NCBI GenBank assembly: GCA_024761205.1 | Contig: JAMASS010000022.1 | Location: forward strand, 19,666-83,665 | Source of the DNA: Limisphaerales bacterium | GTDB taxonomy: Bacteria > Verrucomicrobiota > Verrucomicrobiia > Limisphaerales > AAA164-E04 | Reading direction: 5' to 3' | Length of the DNA: 64,000 bases | Shown here: positions 28,298 through 38,477 of the stretch, piece after piece | How the letters are laid out: every line of letters begins with the position of its first letter | Numbering within the stretch: position 1 is the first letter of the stretch | The notes under the pieces: model-generated | The model's database searches: none | Told to the model about the DNA's origin: nothing | The model's input: only the letters and a program-made list of their open reading frames with translations | Position numbers and translations under genes: made by a program

Positions 28298-29005
28298 ATG
28301 AGAGAGACCACTATGAGCCCAGCAGATTTCAAGCGAATCCTGCTAAAAGTTTTCATCGGTTTCCTGAGTCTGACCGCTGCAATTGCCATTTCCTTTGTGC
28401 TGTCCGGTGAGTTCGGTGAATTCCAAATGAAAGTGCTGACAACGACGTTTACCATTTCGGCGGTTAGTATCTGTTCGATGTCCAGTGCCGCCCTAATCGA
28501 GATTCGGAGACAGCAGCTGCTAGGGATGGTCGGCATCGGTACTGCCTGTGTTGCAGGAGGATTTGTGATTTTTGGATTGTGGAGCCGAATAACCGATCAT
28601 GACTACTGGCGGACTACGGCGACGTTTATCACTCTCGGAACGGCTTTCGCTCACCTGTTCTTGCTCCTGTTGCCGGATCTTGCCAGGCCCTATCAATGGG
28701 TCTATTGGGCAGCACCTGTTCTAATTGGAACCCTGGCGTTGCAGATTCTTGCGGCCCTATGGGAGGTGGCCGATTCTGATTTTTTCATGCGGTTCATCTC
28801 GGTAAACGCCATTTTGGTTGCCTTGCTGACTTTGGTCGTGCCCGTCCTGATGAGGATCAGTAAGACCACGATGTCGGAGACTGAACTATTGGTGTTGAAA
28901 AAGCAGCAAGGGACGATCTACACTGACGGCAGTGGCGTTCGCTATCGTGTCGTTCGCGTTTCCGAGTTACCCGAGGATCATATTTCAGGATCCTTGACAA
29001 AGTAA
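28298..29005 (+). CDS. Polytopic membrane protein of unknown function
   Basis: 235 residues with about six hydrophobic helices (roughly 14-34, 45-65, 72-93, 105-125, 130-152 and 160-185) and a hydrophilic C-terminal tail of about 40 residues ending GSGVRYRVVRVSELPEDH. No family recognised. The frame is clean, the composition is like that of membrane proteins, and the pattern of small and hydrophobic residues makes chance unlikely. Start ATG 28298, with a second ATG five codons later (28313); no strong ribosome site marks either. It stands alone between the decayed peptidase region and a non-coding stretch. The soluble tail could be a sensor or interaction part, which is speculation. Confidence 0.75.
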   Translation: MRETTMSPADFKRILLKVFIGFLSLTAAIAISFVLSGEFGEFQMKVLTTTFTISAVSICSMSSAALIEIRRQQLLGMVGIGTACVAGGFVIFGLWSRITDHDYWRTTATFITLGTAFAHLFLLLLPDLARPYQWVYWAAPVLIGTLALQILAALWEVADSDFFMRFISVNAILVALLTLVVPVLMRISKTTMSETELLVLKKQQGTIYTDGSGVRYRVVRVSELPEDHISGSLTK

Positions 29006-29385
29006 CCGAATGGCTAGTTTCAGCTGAGCGATAGCGAATTCAGTGCCGTCTTTCGCAAGCTAGTTGAGACTCTCGATCACGCCGGCAACCGCCGGATCGA
29101 TGTCTTCGTCAGTGGAAGAATCGGGCTTCTCCAGAGGAGGGCTTCCAAACCGTCCCCTAAAGCATTGGGCAAGGTTCGGGGGCATCTCGTCCAGGGTTCC
29201 GAAGCCGGTCGCTCAACTGCCTCGAATTGAGTGATCCTTAAATGAGCGAATTCGCTGTCGAAGGGAAGTCCCAAGCAGTGCAGCCCTGTTCGACACTCTT
29301 CCTCCCCTCCCCCATGAGCGGACGGGAAAGCGCCTGTCCCAATAGACCAGGCGCCGAATCATGTCTTCAAACTCGAGCATGACCT
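29006..29385. other. Intergenic, nothing recognised
   Basis: Only short overlapping frames and no family-like sequence on either strand. Confidence 0.4.
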
Positions 29386-29550
29386 TTATCTGTTTGAGGG
29401 CGACTTGGGTTTGAAAAATCCGATCTCAGGCGCATCCTTACCCTGTTCGTTGATCCGCCAAGCCTCCACATCGGCAAGCAACACCACGGAGTAGGCCCTA
29501 GTTTTCCAAAAGGTGGTGAGCGCGTTGGAAAACTGAATCATCTTGACCAT
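29386..29550 (-). CDS. Possible 54-residue small protein
   Basis: ATG at 29548-29550 with a strong GGAGG Shine-Dalgarno about 7 bases upstream and a 54-codon frame: MVKMIQFSNALTTFWKTRAY, then VVLLADVEAWRINEQGKDAP, ending KPKSPSNR. Amphipathic, no signal or membrane helix, no family recognised. It could be a genuine short protein or the 5' end of a broken gene; the unusually good ribosome site is the main support. Confidence 0.35.
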   Translation of the reverse strand: MVKMIQFSNALTTFWKTRAYSVVLLADVEAWRINEQGKDAPEIGFFKPKSPSNR

Positions 29551-29695
29551 TTATTATCCTCCGTGGCTCAGCAGAAAAGGATAGATCGAGGCCCCTTCTA
29601 CCGCCTTCGCATCTGGGACTCCCCACAATTAGCCGCATGGTGTCACTGATTAGAGCGGTCTTCCGACAATCAATGTTTGAGACTGACCAAACGGC

Positions 29696-32653
29696 CTATT
29701 TCCTCGCCTCAGGAACGATTTCCAGCTCTACGGTTTCCCCGTCGCGTTGAACCACTATCTTGACTGGTTCTCCGATTTTGACCGTATCAATCGCATAGGT
29801 GTAGTCGTAGATATTCGCGATCTTTTTGCCGACAAATTCGACGATCACGTCCCCACCCTGAAGGCCGGCTCGGTCTGCTGGCCCCCCGCTGCTTACGCCT
29901 GACAGCTTGACCCCTTTCACCTCGGTTGCATAGTCAGGAATCGTACCGAGATATGCCCGCATCGAATCTCGACTTCCACCGCTATTCTTGGCGCGCTCGA
30001 CTTTGACGTAGTCAGGCGCGGCCTGCTCAGTCACAAGATCCAAAACCAAGCGCTCGGCAAATTCGCTAATTCGGGTGAGCCCTTCGTAGTTCACCTTTTC
30101 CGCCGTGTCGGTCGGTCGATGATAGTCTTCATGGCTACCGGTAAAGAAGCTCAAGATCGGAATGCCCCGATTGTAGAACACAGTCGAGTCCGTCGGGAGA
30201 TAGGGGTCTTCCTGCAGGGTAAGCCCGAAACCCGCTAAGACATTCTTGCGTTCAATCACTCCTGGCCAGACGCTCGAGGATCCGACTCCTTGAAGGACTA
30301 AGCGGTTCTCTTTGAGACGACCGACCATATCGAAATTGAGATACGCCGTTGCTTGGCCAAGGGATGCCTGATGTTCTTCGGCGAACTTTGACGAACCAAT
30401 GAGCCCGATCTCCTCCCCCGACCAAAGCGCGAAGAGGATTCCGCGGCGAAAGCGTTCCGGATTTTGCTCCCGTTTTGCGCTCAAACTCGCGGCCACCTCG
30501 AGAATAACGGATGAACCCGAAGCATTGTCGTCAGCTCCGTTGTGGATGGAGTCCTCTTCCCCTTTTCGCTGCAGTGAATTGGGGCCACCCGTCCCCAAGT
30601 GGTCGTAGTGGGCCCCCACAATGACATATTCACCCGAAACCTGTGGATTGCCCGGCGGGAGGTAAGCGACGATATTATGATCAGCGCCTTTAATGTGGCT
30701 GATCTGCGTACCCAGCGTTACCGTGAGGTCGGGGATATCGAAACCGCCTTCAGCGTGTGGGGTTTCAGGATCGAGCCCCGTTTGCACGCCTTCGAGGCTT
30801 TTGTGTACCGGAGCCAACAAATAAGCCGCCACTTTGCTGCTAATCGATGCCGCAAAGATATCCGATCCAGCCAAACTGTTGTCAAAACTGTGATGAATGA
30901 GCTCCCCAGCGTTTGGCGAGTGTTTGGCCCGGCCACAATGAGAATCCCCTTGGGCACCATGTTCTCGGGCGATCATCGCCTTGTAGCGAAGTCCGGCATA
31001 GCGATTCAACACTTGGCGACGCTCCGCCGAAACCTCTTCAGGGACATAGCGCAGCACCAGGACGATCTTGTTGGAAACATTGAGGTCGGCGTAAGAATCG
31101 TATCCTTCTCCGAGTTCTCCCGGAACCGAAAGTCCATACCCGGCGAAAACAACGCCTCCAGAAAACTCACCGCTACTTGTGAACGATAAGGGGCGAAAAT
31201 CCTTCTCGGCTTCAAAGCTCTTTTCAGAGGCAATATGCCCCTTAGACTCAATCTTAAGCCGGTTTCCATCTTTGGCGGTTTCGATCCGTTTGGTGAATTC
31301 GAACTTGTGCAAAAAACTCGGTGGTAAGCCGATACCGAGCAAACCCGCCTGTTTAAAGATTGCGGTGGCATACTTCGCGACGGCTTGAGTGCCGGCAGAA
31401 CCGGTCTGTCTGCCCTTCAATTCATCTGACGCAAGATATCCCACGTGAACCAGGTGATCGGCCTCTTGGATTTCAGAGCTCAATCCCGCAATCGGCGGCA
31501 TCGAGAAGGGCGCCTTTCCAGTCTCCGTGATACCGCCCCTCGGATCCACCAACAAACGCCGGGGTGCCGCCTCCAATGCTGCTAGGGCAGCGGTGTGATC
31601 CCAACGACCGAGATAGAGCTGAGACTCCTTGCGCGGGTTTCGGTTTGAGGTCCAGCAAAGGGAACGGCCATCGGGAGAAAATACCGGTAGACCATCAAAG
31701 CCATCAGAGAAGCTGACGCGAACTGGTTCTCGGGCACCTTCCCGGTCGACGATAAAAAGTTCGAAGTTCTCAAATCCGAGTTTGTTCGAGGTAAAGATGG
31801 CGTACTCACCAGACGGATGAAAATACGGCGCCCAAGCCATCGAATGGAAATCCGTTATCTGTTGAACATCCGATCCATCTGTCCGCATCGTGAATACGTT
31901 GGCGATCATCCCCGATTCATCGAATCGCCGCCAAACGATCCGCTGCCCATCCGGAGTGAAAAAAGGGCCGCCATCATAACCCGGACTATAAGTCAGTCGA
32001 CGCTGGTTAGTTCCGTCGGCATTCATGATGTAGATCTCGCCATAGTAGGCTGGATCGACCTCGTAACGCTTTTGGTCTTCGGGCGACAAGGCCGACAACG
32101 GGTAAGCGTTTCGAAGTGAGCAGAAAACAATCTGTTTGCCATTCGGTGAGTAGGCTCCCTCAGCATCATAGCCCGGCGAACGGGTTAGCTGAGTTAACCG
32201 GGAGCCGTCGCGTTTCGCCGAAAAGATGTCCATTGTCTCGTCATAATCCCAGGAGTAGCGCCGCTCTTTGCCCGAGGCGCGGAACTCGAGTTCGACCTTC
32301 TGTTTGTCCACAGCCGCAGGATCATGATGAGTGGAGGCGAAGAGAACACGATCCGAGCCAGGTTGAAAATACGCGCAAGTCGTCTTACCGATGCCCGGAG
32401 ACACGCGGTGGGAATCGCCCGACTCAAGATCGAGAACGAATATCTGATAAAAGGGATTATCCGCGTCGCGTTCACTCTGGAAAATGAGTGATTTTCCGTC
32501 GACAGAGAAATAGCCTTCGCCGCTGCGTTTGCCGTTGTAAGTCAACTGCCGAACAGAAGATAGCGGTGTTTCATTCGCCAGTGCTTCAGTCGAAATAGTA
32601 TGGGCAACCGCCATGGAAATCAACCAAATGGCAAGTCGCAAACCACGATTCAT
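29696..32653 (-). CDS. Secreted M28 peptidase with PD40 propeller and PDZ domain
   Basis: 985 residues from the ATG at 32653 (start of the signal peptide MNRGLRLAIWLISMAVAH; two earlier starts are possible at 32674 and 32668). N-terminal third: TolB-like PD40 blades (GEGYFSVDGKSLIFQS, GAYSPNGKQIVFCS, PFFTPDGQRIVWRR, PVFSPDGRSLCW). Middle: a PA-like insert, then M28 zinc aminopeptidase motifs with metal ligands in order, GAHYDHLGTGG (His), NGADDNASG (Asp), LWSGEEIGLIG (Glu-Glu), NFDMVGRL (Asp) and GSHEDYHRPTDT (His). The last 90 residues are a PDZ domain (GGPADRAGLQGGDVIVEF). It probably degrades peptides in the periplasm or outside; PDZ and propeller parts may bind substrate. Intact. Confidence 0.92.
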   Translation of the reverse strand: MNRGLRLAIWLISMAVAHTISTEALANETPLSSVRQLTYNGKRSGEGYFSVDGKSLIFQSERDADNPFYQIFVLDLESGDSHRVSPGIGKTTCAYFQPGSDRVLFASTHHDPAAVDKQKVELEFRASGKERRYSWDYDETMDIFSAKRDGSRLTQLTRSPGYDAEGAYSPNGKQIVFCSLRNAYPLSALSPEDQKRYEVDPAYYGEIYIMNADGTNQRRLTYSPGYDGGPFFTPDGQRIVWRRFDESGMIANVFTMRTDGSDVQQITDFHSMAWAPYFHPSGEYAIFTSNKLGFENFELFIVDREGAREPVRVSFSDGFDGLPVFSPDGRSLCWTSNRNPRKESQLYLGRWDHTAALAALEAAPRRLLVDPRGGITETGKAPFSMPPIAGLSSEIQEADHLVHVGYLASDELKGRQTGSAGTQAVAKYATAIFKQAGLLGIGLPPSFLHKFEFTKRIETAKDGNRLKIESKGHIASEKSFEAEKDFRPLSFTSSGEFSGGVVFAGYGLSVPGELGEGYDSYADLNVSNKIVLVLRYVPEEVSAERRQVLNRYAGLRYKAMIAREHGAQGDSHCGRAKHSPNAGELIHHSFDNSLAGSDIFAASISSKVAAYLLAPVHKSLEGVQTGLDPETPHAEGGFDIPDLTVTLGTQISHIKGADHNIVAYLPPGNPQVSGEYVIVGAHYDHLGTGGPNSLQRKGEEDSIHNGADDNASGSSVILEVAASLSAKREQNPERFRRGILFALWSGEEIGLIGSSKFAEEHQASLGQATAYLNFDMVGRLKENRLVLQGVGSSSVWPGVIERKNVLAGFGLTLQEDPYLPTDSTVFYNRGIPILSFFTGSHEDYHRPTDTAEKVNYEGLTRISEFAERLVLDLVTEQAAPDYVKVERAKNSGGSRDSMRAYLGTIPDYATEVKGVKLSGVSSGGPADRAGLQGGDVIVEFVGKKIANIYDYTYAIDTVKIGEPVKIVVQRDGETVELEIVPEARK

Positions 32654-32865
32654 AAAAGTAAGTCTCATCACCACGAGTTCGTTCGGTTAGATCAACGCGG
32701 TGCTCAAGTCTACGGCAGGCTGCCTGACCGTCAACTCTCGCTAAGTGACACAAAAGGAGGGGCGTTGATTTCTCGTGCCTTTCAACCTTAAGGGAAATTG
32801 AAGTTTGAAAGCACCCATGCCAACTGCCTATGCTCAACAACATGATCCGAAGTGATTAAACCGAG

Positions 32866-33087
32866 ATGAATCCAGAGTTTAAAATCGAATCATGCACCTT
32901 TGCAGAAGCGGAACAACGTGAACGGGAAGAAAATTGGGCCATGAGTCCCGAAGAGCAGATTGCTTTATGCGAACATCTGAGACGAACTTACTATGGAGAT
33001 CGAGTTAACGACCCACTTCAAAGAGTTTTTGACGCTGATGATCCGGCACCGCGTCGCTTTTATGATCATCGGCGGGTTCGCAGTTAA
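32866..33087 (+). CDS. Small protein partnered with a nucleotidyltransferase
   Basis: 73 residues: NPEFKIESCTFAEAEQRERE, then MSPEEQIALCEHLRRTYYGD and NDPLQRVF. The pattern S-P-E-E-x-x-x-L-x-E-x-L-R-R-x-Y-Y-G-D...LQRVF is typical of short proteins encoded just before DUF6036/AbiEii-like nucleotidyltransferases, seen as toxin-antitoxin-like pairs. Its 3' 95 bases overlap the start of the nucleotidyltransferase in another frame, and both frames look family-like there. The small protein is intact, but its partner is broken, so the pair is probably dead. Exact role unknown. Confidence 0.6.
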   Translation: MNPEFKIESCTFAEAEQREREENWAMSPEEQIALCEHLRRTYYGDRVNDPLQRVFDADDPAPRRFYDHRRVRS

Positions 33088-33440
33088 TTTTCACGGATTT
33101 CCCAAACTAACCCATGATATCGATCTTCTGGTTCAACCAGAGGTAGGAAACTACGAGCGGTTGCGTGGAGCCTTGTTGGATTTCGGATTTCCTCAGAACT
33201 CTCTCCAAGGCTCCCCTGTTTACCAAGACAAAAACAATTCTTAGATTTGGGATTGCTCCGAACCGAGTTGAAATCTTTTGCGAGATACCCGGCGTCCATT
33301 GGTCCGAATGTTGGCCGAATCGATCTCAAAGAGCAGTCGAGGGCATCCCTCTTAATGGATTGGGCTAAAGAACAAAGCAGCCTGTAACCGGGCAAAGGAT
33401 CAAATCGACTTAAAAGAACTCCCTGAAGATCGGCGCCCTC
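32993..33440 (+). pseudogene. DUF6036-type nucleotidyltransferase, frameshifted
   Basis: Starts MEIELTTHFKEFLTL, then MIIGGFAVNFHGFPKLTHDI and DLLVQPE, the GG...DxD nucleotidyltransferase signature (D42, D44), with a clean frame to 33244. The continuation shifts frame near 33200 (FTKTKTILRFGIAPNRVEIF, GVHWSECWPNRS, ending 33368) and again to NRAKDQIDLKELPE at about 33385-33430, the usual helical end of the family. At least two frameshifts, so inactive. In intact systems this enzyme is the toxin or modifier of a two-gene module. Confidence 0.75.
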
Positions 33441-34366
33441 CATCAAACTCGTTGTATTTAGGAAATTCTGATTTTATTCATACAGCTCGTTTGAGATCCC
33501 ACCTCTACGCCCATCTGGCTTCATCGCATTCTATGACGGGGCCGACGCATTTGGAAAGGGAATTACAATGTTCGTGACCTGACTCTTGCTTCGAGACAGG
33601 GAAACGACGAGGCGGTTTCCGCGTTGGACTCCCCTCCGAATTAGCGGATGTCCGTCCCCGGTCGCGCTATTGTCAGCGTGCGAAGAGACATTTTGCGGGC
33701 CATGGCCGAGCGCAATCGAAAACATCGCGCTCCACTCCAATGACTATTATGATCTGGCCAACCGTGTGCTACCTGTAGGGAGTGATGCGACACCATAGAG
33801 GTGTGAAATGACTCAGAATCGGCGAATGATCAGGGGGCAGCTAGGAGGGATACACGGTATCAGTGACGCGGATTTCATCGATAGTCTGTTGGCAGTCAAT
33901 CTTGAATTTTTTTGAATGAGAACTTTGTTGGAGTCAGAGCTTGAGGCATCATCCGAAGTTATCGTTTGCTCATGGACGAGGTTTGGATAGACGCCGCGTT
34001 CTCCAAGCGGCCCGTGATCGTTGCTCAGGGCCTCCCCGCAAAAGCTTTGATGATTAGAATACCGGTGACCTCTCCCGCCCATGAGGTCGCTGATCTGATC
34101 GTAATTAACCCCGAGAATTGATTCCTCCACAACAGCGTCACCGCAAGAGACCCTCACAAAACCTACCGCGTGAAGAGTCGGCGTTGTGACCTGACGCTGA
34201 AGGCTACGCAAGCAGGGCTTTCGAGAGAATGATCTGGTTGTTTGACGACCGTTTCGGTTTCGAGGAACGGCAGTGGTTAACCACCCGGAACGAGGAACTA
34301 GCGGTGAGAACGATTGTCACCTGACTAAGTTCAGGGGATTCTTTCCTTTGAAGATTTCCGCAAACG
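33441..34366. other. Decayed DNA, no gene recognised
   Basis: Overlapping short frames on both strands (for instance minus 33813-34211) with no family pattern. It borders the stop of the DUF1501 gene without a clear terminator. Confidence 0.45.
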
Positions 34367-35659
34367 TTAGGCAAACAGCGCTTCGATGGGCTTGCCCTTG
34401 TGAGCGACGGTGAAGGGGCGGCCGGAATCCGACATCACGACCTCGTCCTGAGGCAATCCCAAGGCGTGGGCAATGGTGGCGTTGAAATCAGGAATGGAAA
34501 CTTCATCTTCAGTCACCTCCGCCCCCATCTCATCGGTCGCACCGTGCACGTACCCGCCCTTGATACCGCCTCCTGCCATGAGACAGCTGAAAGCTTTCGG
34601 ATAGTGATCGCGACCGGTGTTTTGATTGATTTTGGGTGTCCGACCGAATTCCGTGGCCAGCACAACCAAGGTATCTTCCAACAACCCTCGTCCCTCAAGA
34701 TCAGCTAGCAAAGTGCTCAACGCCCGATCCAATTCCGCTGCCTTGCCTGAAATGCGTTCAAAGTTGTTCTGATGCGTATCCCAGCCCCCTGAAGATACTT
34801 CGACAAACCGAACGTCCTTCTCAATCAACCGCCGAGCCAACAGACATCCCTGTCCAAAGGCGTTGTCTCCATAGGCGCTCTGAGTGGCCTTGGCTTCCTG
34901 GCTAATATCGAAAGCCTGGAGATCCTGACTGTTCATGAGGCTGATGGCATCCCGATAGGCGTCGGTGTAGGCTCTCACCTTCCGTTGATCATAGCGCACT
35001 TTGAACAAGCCATCGAGCTGATTGACCAGTTGCAGGCGTTGCCGCATCTTGTTCATGGTGACGCCTCGAGGCAACCGGCTGTTCTGCAAACCGGCAGAGG
35101 GATCGCCGATCGGCAGAGGTGCGAATTTAGCCTCCATGAACCCGGCTCCGGGATGTCGACTGTCACCCCCAATCGTTACGTAACCGGGCAGCGTTTGATT
35201 GAGCTTGCCGATAAATCGCATCGTCCACGCCCCGGTGGCGGGATGCCGAATCGTTCCTCGCTGGGTATATCCGGTCCTCATGAAGTAGCGCCCCCGTTCG
35301 TGTGCCCCTTGATTCGAACTTAGCGAGCGTATGAGTGAGACCTTGTCCACCTGCTTCGCTAGCCGAGCCATGTGTTCGCTGACCTGAATCCCCGCAACGA
35401 TTGTGCCAATTGTTTCTACGGGGCCTCGAACCTCGGCATCACTCTTCGGATCCAAGGTGTCCAAATGGCTCATCCCTCCAGTCATGTAGAGATAGATGAC
35501 CCGCTTCGCCGTTCCGGATCTTAACGGGATTGTGCTTCCCTCACTGCCTCGAGCCCGCAGGGTGGGAAGCCCGAGTCCAACGCCCAAAAATGATTTGGCT
35601 AGGTAACAAGCGAAGTCGCGTCGCGACAATTCGTCAAATTGGTTAATTAACTTCTTCAT
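34367..35659 (-). CDS. DUF1501 domain secreted protein
   Basis: 430 residues. A twin-arginine signal is seen at about 12-38 (LSRRDFACYLAKSFLGVGLG). Family blocks: KRVIYLYMTGGMSHLDTLDPK, VSLIRSLSSNQGAHERGRYFMRTGY, DVRFVEVSSGGWDTHQNNF, DTLVVLATEFGRTPKINQNTGRDHYP and GGIKGGYVHGATDEMG. DUF1501 belongs to the alkaline-phosphatase/sulfatase-like superfamily by its metal-binding pattern (D and H in GWDTH, FGRTP, GRDH). It is nearly always encoded next to a DUF1549/DUF1553 protein in PVC bacteria, as here, 15 bases downstream of its partner. The complex is periplasmic, and its substrate is unknown. Intact. Confidence 0.95.
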   Translation of the reverse strand: MKKLINQFDELSRRDFACYLAKSFLGVGLGLPTLRARGSEGSTIPLRSGTAKRVIYLYMTGGMSHLDTLDPKSDAEVRGPVETIGTIVAGIQVSEHMARLAKQVDKVSLIRSLSSNQGAHERGRYFMRTGYTQRGTIRHPATGAWTMRFIGKLNQTLPGYVTIGGDSRHPGAGFMEAKFAPLPIGDPSAGLQNSRLPRGVTMNKMRQRLQLVNQLDGLFKVRYDQRKVRAYTDAYRDAISLMNSQDLQAFDISQEAKATQSAYGDNAFGQGCLLARRLIEKDVRFVEVSSGGWDTHQNNFERISGKAAELDRALSTLLADLEGRGLLEDTLVVLATEFGRTPKINQNTGRDHYPKAFSCLMAGGGIKGGYVHGATDEMGAEVTEDEVSIPDFNATIAHALGLPQDEVVMSDSGRPFTVAHKGKPIEALFA

Positions 35660-35674
35660 GATCTCAGGTTTCGG

Positions 35675-37711
35675 TTATTGAACAAAGGCGAACTGCCGGG
35701 TATTCAGCAGCACCCACGCGAGGTCATCGGCAGCTGTATCGGGATCTTGTTCGAATCCGGGGAGCAACAATTTCCGCTCCTCCAGGTTTGGCAAGCGAGT
35801 GAGAATGCTTAAATAGATCGCATCCAACAATTCAGTCGTGTTTCGCGCTGATTCGCAAGTCATCTGAAACGCAGAGTTTGATCGGCGCAGTTGTGAATAA
35901 AACGGACCGTTGAGCAAGGTCAGGACTTGTGGGACATTGGCCTCGTCATTGGCATTCTCAATGGTCTCGCGATCCGACTGGCCAAATTGGTGGAGAAAAT
36001 GGCGAGGCGGCGCCGGAGATTGAATCTCTGATGCGCGTACCAACTCGTCTGGAATACCCCGCCATCGGGGATCATTGCTCGCTAGGCGCCGGGTGCGGCT
36101 ACGCTGTCGTCCGGAGGCCATGGTGTTCTCCAGATGGCGCATCTCCTTGCTGAGCGCGGTCTGCTCTTGTCGTAATCGACGCACTTCGCTCGGATTCTGT
36201 TGGCGCTGCGCCGCCTGGATTCGTTTTTGGAGTTCCTGCGCCTTTTGCCGAAGCTTGCGTCGAACACCATCGGCCTCGGCGCGTTCCTCGGCAACCTCGA
36301 GTATCTTATCCGCGCTCATGCCGACCAGTTGCTTGGCTTGAGCGTAGCGTTGGTTCTGAGCGGGATTACCTCGCCGTTCGTCGATATCCTGAACGATTAA
36401 GCCGACAACCGAGTCCCATAGCTGCTCAGCAGACATTCGCTTTAGCAATGGGCCCGGATAAAAGTAAGGACTCCCCTCCTCCCACTCTTCGGCGGAAACA
36501 TTGCGCTGATAGGTTTGAGTGTTGTAGAGCACGCGCAGGTAGTCCCGTAGATTGAAGTCGAGATCGATGATCAGCTTGGTCAGGTAGTCCATGATCTGGG
36601 GGTGTGAGGCCGAATAACTGTCCGCCAAATCATCGACTGGCTCAATCAGACCGACCCCCATGACGCGCTTCCAAAGACGATTGGCGATCACGGTGGCAAA
36701 TCGAGGATTCTCAGCGGAGGTCAACCACGCAGCATACCCGTCACGAGGGCTCTCACCTTTGGCGAGCCTGATCTCATCGCCAAAGATGGCCATCGGTTCA
36801 ACGACTGATTTGGGGCTGGCGTCATCATACTGATAGTCATCCGGAAGCCGTAGTTTCGACCGGGTTTCGTTGACGCGATAGCGGAGCGGTTGAATCATCC
36901 GTCGCGCCATTTGCCGCGTGTCGGGATCAATGCCATCTGTGTTGACCCGGCGTCCAATTTTTCGATACTCCTTTACCACTTCCCGGTCCGTGGTTTTGAC
37001 GCCGAAGATGTAGGCCGCTTGCTGGTAGTAATCGAGTTGTGTAAATTCGTCGTAGGGATGATCGTGACATTGGGCGCAGGCCAGCTGTGTGCCTAGAAAT
37101 ACTTGAAAGGTATTGGCCATATGGTCGAGCGGCATTCCGGCATCACGAAGATAGTATCCCGCCGCTCCGTTGTCCCAAATGTAACCCTCAGCCTGGATCA
37201 GTTCGCGAACCATTTCGTCGTATGGCTTGTTTTCGCGAAGGGCATTCTTCACCCAGTCCAGATAGGGCTTGCCGGGAGCGTTTCGAAGCCGGGATTGGAT
37301 GCGCAGCAGATCCGCCCAATAGTTGAACTCGCGACTCACATAGCCTTCCGAATCGAGCAGTTGGTTGATGAGATCTCGTTGTTTGGTTGGCATGCTGGAT
37401 CTCAGAAAAGTCCTCGCCTCTTCAAGATTGGGAATCCGGCCGATGATATCGAGATACACTCTGCGGAGAAACACCGCATCGGGAGTTCGCGGATTTGCCG
37501 GCACGCCATGTTCAGCGAGGCCTGCCTGAATGAACGCGTCAATACGTTCAACATGTGATTTGAGTTGCTGTTCGGTTAACGCGCCGGCGGTTTTGACTGA
37601 AGGAATGCTTTGTTGCTGTTCCCCGATTGGCTCGCCCACGACGAGATGGCCGGAAATCAAAGACCAAGCGACGAACCAGACTTTGTAGATGGTTTGGCTC
37701 TTTTTTATCAT
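35675..37711 (-). CDS. DUF1549/DUF1553 domain secreted protein
   Basis: 678 residues with a signal peptide (MIKKSQTIYKVWFVAWSLIS, cut near GEP). DUF1549 at about 55-265: FLRRVYLDIIGRIPNLEEA, RELIQAEGYIW and QVFLGTQLACAQCHDHPYDEF. The CAQCH there could bind a haem or metal. DUF1553 at about 310-660: NRLWKRVMGVGLIEPVDDL, FNLRDYLRVLYNTQTYQR, RMSAEQLWDSVVGL and LLDAIYLSILTRLPNLEE. Between them lies a Lys/Arg/Gln-rich coiled coil at about 470-545 (QKAQELQKRIQAAQRQQ). First gene of the DUF1553-DUF1501 unit. In planctomycetes similar pairs are linked to polysaccharide use, but the reaction is unproven. Confidence 0.95.
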   Translation of the reverse strand: MIKKSQTIYKVWFVAWSLISGHLVVGEPIGEQQQSIPSVKTAGALTEQQLKSHVERIDAFIQAGLAEHGVPANPRTPDAVFLRRVYLDIIGRIPNLEEARTFLRSSMPTKQRDLINQLLDSEGYVSREFNYWADLLRIQSRLRNAPGKPYLDWVKNALRENKPYDEMVRELIQAEGYIWDNGAAGYYLRDAGMPLDHMANTFQVFLGTQLACAQCHDHPYDEFTQLDYYQQAAYIFGVKTTDREVVKEYRKIGRRVNTDGIDPDTRQMARRMIQPLRYRVNETRSKLRLPDDYQYDDASPKSVVEPMAIFGDEIRLAKGESPRDGYAAWLTSAENPRFATVIANRLWKRVMGVGLIEPVDDLADSYSASHPQIMDYLTKLIIDLDFNLRDYLRVLYNTQTYQRNVSAEEWEEGSPYFYPGPLLKRMSAEQLWDSVVGLIVQDIDERRGNPAQNQRYAQAKQLVGMSADKILEVAEERAEADGVRRKLRQKAQELQKRIQAAQRQQNPSEVRRLRQEQTALSKEMRHLENTMASGRQRSRTRRLASNDPRWRGIPDELVRASEIQSPAPPRHFLHQFGQSDRETIENANDEANVPQVLTLLNGPFYSQLRRSNSAFQMTCESARNTTELLDAIYLSILTRLPNLEERKLLLPGFEQDPDTAADDLAWVLLNTRQFAFVQ

Positions 37712-37834
37712 GGTCCTGGGGATTTTAGTGACATTGGCGTTTCAATTCAAAGTAATTATCATGCTTTTTTCGGACCAAACGTAACCACCGGCATCGGAAT
37801 ATTTGACGGCTTTTGGCGGAATTTGCCTACAAAA

Positions 37835-37912
37835 ACTTAGCCGCTGGGGGATTTGGTGTGGTTCGAAAAAGAGCGCATTCGAGGCATTGGAAATCTTGAG
37901 CGTGGTGGCATC
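37835..37912 (+). repeat. Dispersed intergenic repeat, copy A
   Basis: Core GAGCGCATTCGAGGCATTGG, then AAATCTTGAGCGTGG, similar to the segment at 56128-56192. Both lie in non-coding DNA. The rest of 37712-38477 holds only short frames and no recognised gene. Confidence 0.55.
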
Positions 37913-38477
37913 GTGGTCACTATGCGCGCCACGGCTCGATCCGCGTTTCGAGCAATCACGTTCCGGGTTTGATCCCCACGAGTCTGGGCATCTGCAATCT
38001 ACCGCTACTGTCTGTGCGCGCTCCCCGGATGGAACGGCCATCCAAAGTCGCTATTTGAACATCTGATTCAGGAATCACGGTGAGATTCGGCAGGCGAGAG
38101 GAGGGATAGCGCCCTGGTTTTGAAGATTTTTCCGAAAACACCAGCCTCACCCCTTGGCTGTTCACGGGGAGAATTCACCATATTTCTGATCCGCAGATCA
38201 AAGTTTGAGTCCACCGGGGCCGTGTCAAATACCATCTCAAGAAAGCTCCAATAAGTAAGGCCCCGTCCGTGGTTTCAAATCGGGAGTTCCATGCTCTTGA
38301 TGATATAATGCCAGCACTCCCAAGGGACGTCCATCGTAGTCTTTCATTTTGGGGACGAACCTATCAATCACTCGCCGGCCACCACTCCGTCCGATCGGTC
38401 CAAAGGGCATTCATAGACACGATGATCGAGGTTTTCCATAACCATAATGCAACCGTTGTTCACATCACCGTAAACGC

